From CAYSWS01 sp965603395 (GTDB taxonomy: Bacteria > Patescibacteriota > WWE3 > UBA101185 > UBA10185): 24,825 nt of DNA. The notes below the pieces were generated by a model. It saw only the letters and a program-made list of their open reading frames with translations, was not told where the DNA came from and ran no database searches. Shown piece after piece: positions 22,472 to 24,825 of this stretch. The stretch's first letter is position 1, and every line of letters starts with the position of its first letter. The stretch is taken from the NCBI GenBank assembly GCA_965603395.1, contig CBFDCV010000010.1:1-24825 (forward strand), in the 5' to 3' direction. The translations under genes and the position numbers were made by a program.

Positions 22472-23530
22472 CTAAACATTAAACCTAAACTGGATAACAT
22501 CCCCATCCTGCACAACGTAGTCCTTACCCTCCATTCGTAAAAACCCTTTATCTCTAGCTCCTTTCCAACTACCGGCTTCCTCTAATTTAGCTAGATCAAT
22601 CACCTCACTACTTATAAAGCCGCGTTCAAAGTCTGTGTGTATGGTTCCAGCTGCTTGTGGAGCTTTAGTGCCTATTTTAATAGTCCAAGCTCGAACTTCT
22701 TTAGGTCCCGGCGTAAAAAAGGAGTGTAACTCAAGAATTGCATAGCTTTTTTTAATAACTAAGTCTAATCCTGCCTCCTCTACTCCCAATTCAGCTAAAT
22801 ATTGGCTTCTTTCTTCATCAGAAAATGAAGTAAGATCCGACTCCATTTTGGCACAAATAGGTATGTACTCTTTTTTGAACTTTTCGCCCAACTTCCCTTC
22901 ATTCGCATTTAGCACAAATATCATTGGCTTTTGTGTCAGCAAGGACAGTTCCTTAACATAATCTTTTTGCTCATCCGAAAGATCCAGTGAGCTTACTAAG
23001 TTCCCTTTTTCCAAGCTCTCCTTGATCTTAGTAAGAAACGGTTTGTCCTGAGTAAACTTCTTAGACCCTATCCTCTTCTCTACCGTCTGCAAATCAGCCA
23101 GCATAAGCTCTGTGTTTATCAAATCAATGTCTTCTTGGGGCGAAACGGCCCCTGCCCTGTCTACGTTCTCATCTTCGAACCCTCTTAAAACATGCAGTAC
23201 GGCATCAACTTCTCTGATATGCGATAAGAACTGATTACCCAAACCCTCGCCTTTGTGAGCTCCCTCAACTAATCCAGCTATATCGATAAATTTAATAGTG
23301 GCGGGTGTTATTTTTTCCGGGAACTTTTCCGCTTTGCCCTCATACTCCTTTTTTATTACTTCAGCTAGTCTATGTAAACGACCATCCGGGACGTCCACTA
23401 CTCCCACATTCGGCTCAATGGTGGCAAAGGGATAGCTAGCTGCTAAAGCTGCTTGACGCTTCAAAAGCGCGTTAAAAAGTGTGGACTTCCCCACGTTTGG
23501 TAGTCCAACAATTCCAATAGAAAGACTCAT
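22472..23530 (-). CDS. ychF: Ribosome-binding ATPase YchF
   Basis: YchF/Ola1 is an Obg-related P-loop NTPase that binds ribosomes and prefers ATP. The 352-residue protein has normal length: P-loop GLPNVGKST, switch-II DIAGLVEGAHKGEGLGNQFL, NANEG in place of the GTP-specific NKxD motif, a coiled insertion, and a C-terminal TGS domain (SFFTPGPKEVRAWTIKIG ... VQDGDVIQFRFNV). The start is supported by TGG-TAGAAT ending 6 bases upstream, a leaderless arrangement matching efp. Divergent from the DUF5320-like gene. Confidence 0.96.
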   Translation of the reverse strand: MSLSIGIVGLPNVGKSTLFNALLKRQAALAASYPFATIEPNVGVVDVPDGRLHRLAEVIKKEYEGKAEKFPEKITPATIKFIDIAGLVEGAHKGEGLGNQFLSHIREVDAVLHVLRGFEDENVDRAGAVSPQEDIDLINTELMLADLQTVEKRIGSKKFTQDKPFLTKIKESLEKGNLVSSLDLSDEQKDYVKELSLLTQKPMIFVLNANEGKLGEKFKKEYIPICAKMESDLTSFSDEERSQYLAELGVEEAGLDLVIKKSYAILELHSFFTPGPKEVRAWTIKIGTKAPQAAGTIHTDFERGFISSEVIDLAKLEEAGSWKGARDKGFLRMEGKDYVVQDGDVIQFRFNV

Positions 23531-23536
23531 AATGGC

Positions 23537-23542
23537 ATTCTA
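23537..23542 (-). promoter_or_regulatory. Extended -10 of ychF
   Basis: On the minus strand TGG-TAGAAT ends 6 bases before the ychF ATG. No ribosome site is present. Confidence 0.5.
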
Positions 23543-23583
23543 CCAATGATTTTCTACTATGTAATCAGGTATCGCTAATATTA

Positions 23584-23611
23584 TTGAATTTTTCCTAAAT
23601 TAGGTTATAAT
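23584..23611 (+). promoter_or_regulatory. Promoter of the DUF5320-like gene with palindromic operator
   Basis: TTGAAT (23584-23589), a 16-base spacer and TATAAT (23606-23611). The spacer holds a perfect 11-base inverted repeat, CCTAAATTAGG (23594-23604), placed where a bound repressor would block RNA polymerase. Initiation near 23618 gives a leader of about 37 bases with AAGGAGG. Confidence 0.55.
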
Positions 23612-23654
23612 GAATATATATGCATAACTATTTTTTGATAAGGAGGTGTTGATA

Positions 23655-23909
23655 ATGCCAGGATTTGATAAAACAGGTCCTTATGGTGGAGGCCCAAAGA
23701 CAGGTAGAGGTTTTGGTCCCTGTGGGTTCGGATTAGGTTGGAGGAGAAGATTTGGCTCTGGTAGAGGTATGGGAAGATATTTCGGTGGTTGGAATTGGCC
23801 TCAAACCAAAACGGACCAACTAAAATCTCTTGCTGAATACAAAAAAGCTCTTGAGGAAGAACTGGAAGATGTTGGGAAGGAAGAAAAGGAGCTAAGCAAG
23901 GAGGAATAG
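23655..23909 (+). CDS. DUF5320-like Gly-rich protein
   Basis: An 84-residue protein of the DUF5320 type: MPGFDKTGPYGGGPKTGRGFGPCG, then a Gly/Arg/Trp-rich stretch and a C-terminal coiled coil (LKSLAEYKKALEEELEDVGKEEKELSKEE). Genes of this type often neighbour DUF134 regulators and NifX/NifB-like iron-molybdenum-binding proteins; biochemical function is unknown. The ATG at 23655 is chosen because AAGGAGG (23640-23646) lies 8 bases upstream; GTG and TTG codons closer to the site are rejected. Its only Cys is near residue 23, so metal binding alone is unlikely. Confidence 0.85.
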   Translation: MPGFDKTGPYGGGPKTGRGFGPCGFGLGWRRRFGSGRGMGRYFGGWNWPQTKTDQLKSLAEYKKALEEELEDVGKEEKELSKEE

Positions 23910-23913
23910 AAGA

Positions 23914-23956
23914 GATCCCCTACCCTAACACCTTAGAGTGCGTTGGGCGGGGGATC
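23914..23956 (+). ncRNA. Strong hairpin without T-run, between DUF5320 and DUF134 genes
   Basis: GATCCCC (23914-23920) pairs with GGGGATC (23950-23956). The stem continues inward through CCC/GGG and AAC/GTT with one bulge, closing a loop of about 12 bases. No T-run follows, so it is not a standard terminator. It could be an mRNA-stabilising 3' structure, an attenuator, or a Rho-type stop. Confidence 0.5.
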
Positions 23957-23994
23957 CACGCATATGAATTTTAGCAAAGTTATTAATTAAGAGG

Positions 23995-24000
23995 TACAAT
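23995..24000 (+). promoter_or_regulatory. -10 of the DUF134-like gene, leaderless geometry
   Basis: TACAAT ends 7 bases before the ATG at 24008. There is no TGn element and no ribosome site. Confidence 0.4.
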
Positions 24001-24007
24001 TTTTATT

Positions 24008-24283
24008 ATGCCAAGACCAAAGATACACCGACACCTACGTCACAAACAAAACGTTCGCTACTTTAAACCTCAAGGGATACCGATGAGAGCCCTGGAGGAA
24101 ATATTAATATTTCACGATGAAGTGGAGGCATTAAAACTACACGATATCGACGGCTTAGAACAAACCGAAGCAGCAAAAAAGATGGGCATATCCCAATCCA
24201 CATTTGCACGAACACTGGATAAAGTTTATAAAAAACTAGCTGACGGGATCATTAACGGCAAAGCGATCAAGATCGAGGATTAA
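24008..24283 (+). CDS. DUF134-like predicted DNA-binding protein
   Basis: A 91-residue protein of the DUF134 (UPF0251) family. It opens with the conserved MPRPKIHRHL, and residues about 45-80 form a sigma-70-region-4-like helix-turn-helix: EVEALKLHDIDGLEQTEAAKKMGISQSTFARTLDKVYKKLADGI. The usual N-terminal Cys-rich motif (often with CxxC near position 10-20) is not seen: HLRHKQNVRYFKPQG contains no Cys, so metal sensing as proposed for the family may be lost. It follows the DUF5320-like gene, its habitual neighbour, and could bind the CCTAAATTAGG operator upstream; this is inference. Confidence 0.88.
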   Translation: MPRPKIHRHLRHKQNVRYFKPQGIPMRALEEILIFHDEVEALKLHDIDGLEQTEAAKKMGISQSTFARTLDKVYKKLADGIINGKAIKIED

Positions 24284-24360
24284 GTAGGTCAAAAACGAGA
24301 TTATCCATAAACATAATGTTAATTTTATAACAGATTATTTTAAGTTTCTTAGGCAACATA

Positions 24361-24366
24361 TATAAT
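24361..24366 (+). promoter_or_regulatory. -10 of the last gene, leaderless geometry
   Basis: A perfect TATAAT ends 6 bases before the ATG at 24373. No ribosome site. Confidence 0.5.
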
Positions 24367-24372
24367 CTATTT

Positions 24373-24825
24373 ATGACAGAAAAATACCCTTATGGTGCCT
24401 GGCGCGATGAATCTGACGAGGTTGGTCATAGGGCGGAAAAATACTTTGAGAAAATTCTGGAAGGATACGCGGAGCTTGGTTTAGTAAGAGCGGTCTCTGA
24501 AGAAGATTATGGCAAAGATTTTAAAGAGCAAGTATTTTTTAGAACTACCGCCGAAACAGACTTCGAAGAAGGCTATGATTTTGGTTACTACGATGCCACA
24601 AGTAAAAAATGGCACAAGATAGACTTGACAACCTTAACTGATAAAGTTAAAAGAAGGGCAAAAGAGATAAAAAATACCAAAGATGGCATCAAAACCCTAT
24701 TTATTCCTTTAAGTACACTAAAAAATGCGTCTCTTAGCCGGGCGACTACACAGGATCCAAATGAATACCAGCAAGAAGTATCCTTTTTTGACCAGACAAT
24801 CAATACCTACTTAGGTTCAGACAAG
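24373..24825 (+). CDS. Unknown protein, 3' end cut by the window edge
   Basis: An open frame of 151 codons with no stop before the window ends, so it is partial. It begins MTEKYPYGAWRDESDEVGHRAEKYFEKILEGYAE. A central stretch, EEGYDFGYYDATSKKWHKIDLTT, has the G-x-D followed by strand-I-D-L-T pattern seen in PD-(D/E)xK nuclease-like folds, but a Lys after the second acid is not clear, so this is a weak guess. Start choice rests on the perfect -10 ending 6 bases before the ATG. A minus-strand frame at 24588-24803 overlaps it and is rejected. Confidence 0.72.
   Translation, partial: MTEKYPYGAWRDESDEVGHRAEKYFEKILEGYAELGLVRAVSEEDYGKDFKEQVFFRTTAETDFEEGYDFGYYDATSKKWHKIDLTTLTDKVKRRAKEIKNTKDGIKTLFIPLSTLKNASLSRATTQDPNEYQQEVSFFDQTINTYLGSDK

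Noticed and set aside
1..24825. Recoded UGA (as in some CPR lineages)
   Set aside because: TGA ends ruvC, the receiver gene and the transporter gene at expected lengths, and no conserved protein is interrupted by in-frame TGA.

Overview
The window looks like chromosomal DNA of a Candidate Phyla Radiation (Patescibacteria) bacterium, perhaps near Katanobacteria/WWE3 or Microgenomates. The phylum is inferred. Supporting signs are AT-rich compact coding, standard code (TGA ends several genes here), shortened housekeeping proteins (YebC, RF1, an LspA-like protein), many lineage-specific small or membrane proteins, and an rpsF-ssb-rpsR operon with no rplI (bL9) in its usual place after rpsR. bL9 loss is a known CPR trait.

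Layout. (1) 1-867 is a non-coding stretch with a dif-like XerC/XerD site at 354-381. GC skew changes sign about 100 bases to its right, so it may be the replication terminus. (2) 868-2688, minus strand: yebC, ruvC and a membrane protein. (3) 2742-3419, plus strand: a TPR protein. (4) 3425-10960, minus strand: a basic-tailed coiled-coil protein, a VirD4/HerA-like membrane ATPase, an LCP/LytR_C-like anchored protein, a pseudouridine synthase, a lone receiver domain, an LspA-like protein, an Lgt-like membrane domain fused to a DksA/TraR zinc finger, and elongation factor P. (5) 11024-12392, plus strand: four tiny unknown genes with strong Shine-Dalgarno sites and intrinsic terminators, with tRNA-Leu(CAA) facing the other way. 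(6) 12391-14421, minus strand: dnaB and an MBL-fold hydrolase. (7) 14507-16796, plus strand: an EamA transporter, rpmE (bL31) and prfA (RF1). (8) 16789-23530, minus strand: HtrA and Ctp proteases, two unknown proteins (KOW-tailed and MutL/ASKHA-like), rpsR, ssb, rpsF and ychF. (9) 23655-24825, plus strand: a DUF5320-like protein, an unusual hairpin, a DUF134-like DNA-binding protein, and a 3'-truncated gene of unknown function.

How the genes fit together. There are DNA replication and repair functions (dnaB, ssb, ruvC, possible dif), translation functions (efp, yebC, prfA, rpmE, rpsF, rpsR, ychF, tRNA-Leu), and envelope quality control (HtrA, Ctp, LCP-like, remnant-like Lgt and LspA). The most striking cross-cutting pattern is in expression signals. 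Nine genes that begin transcription units have a -10-like hexamer ending only 6-8 bases before the ATG, mostly with an extended TGn element, which predicts leaderless mRNAs. Operon-internal genes and the tiny-gene island use clear Shine-Dalgarno sites instead.
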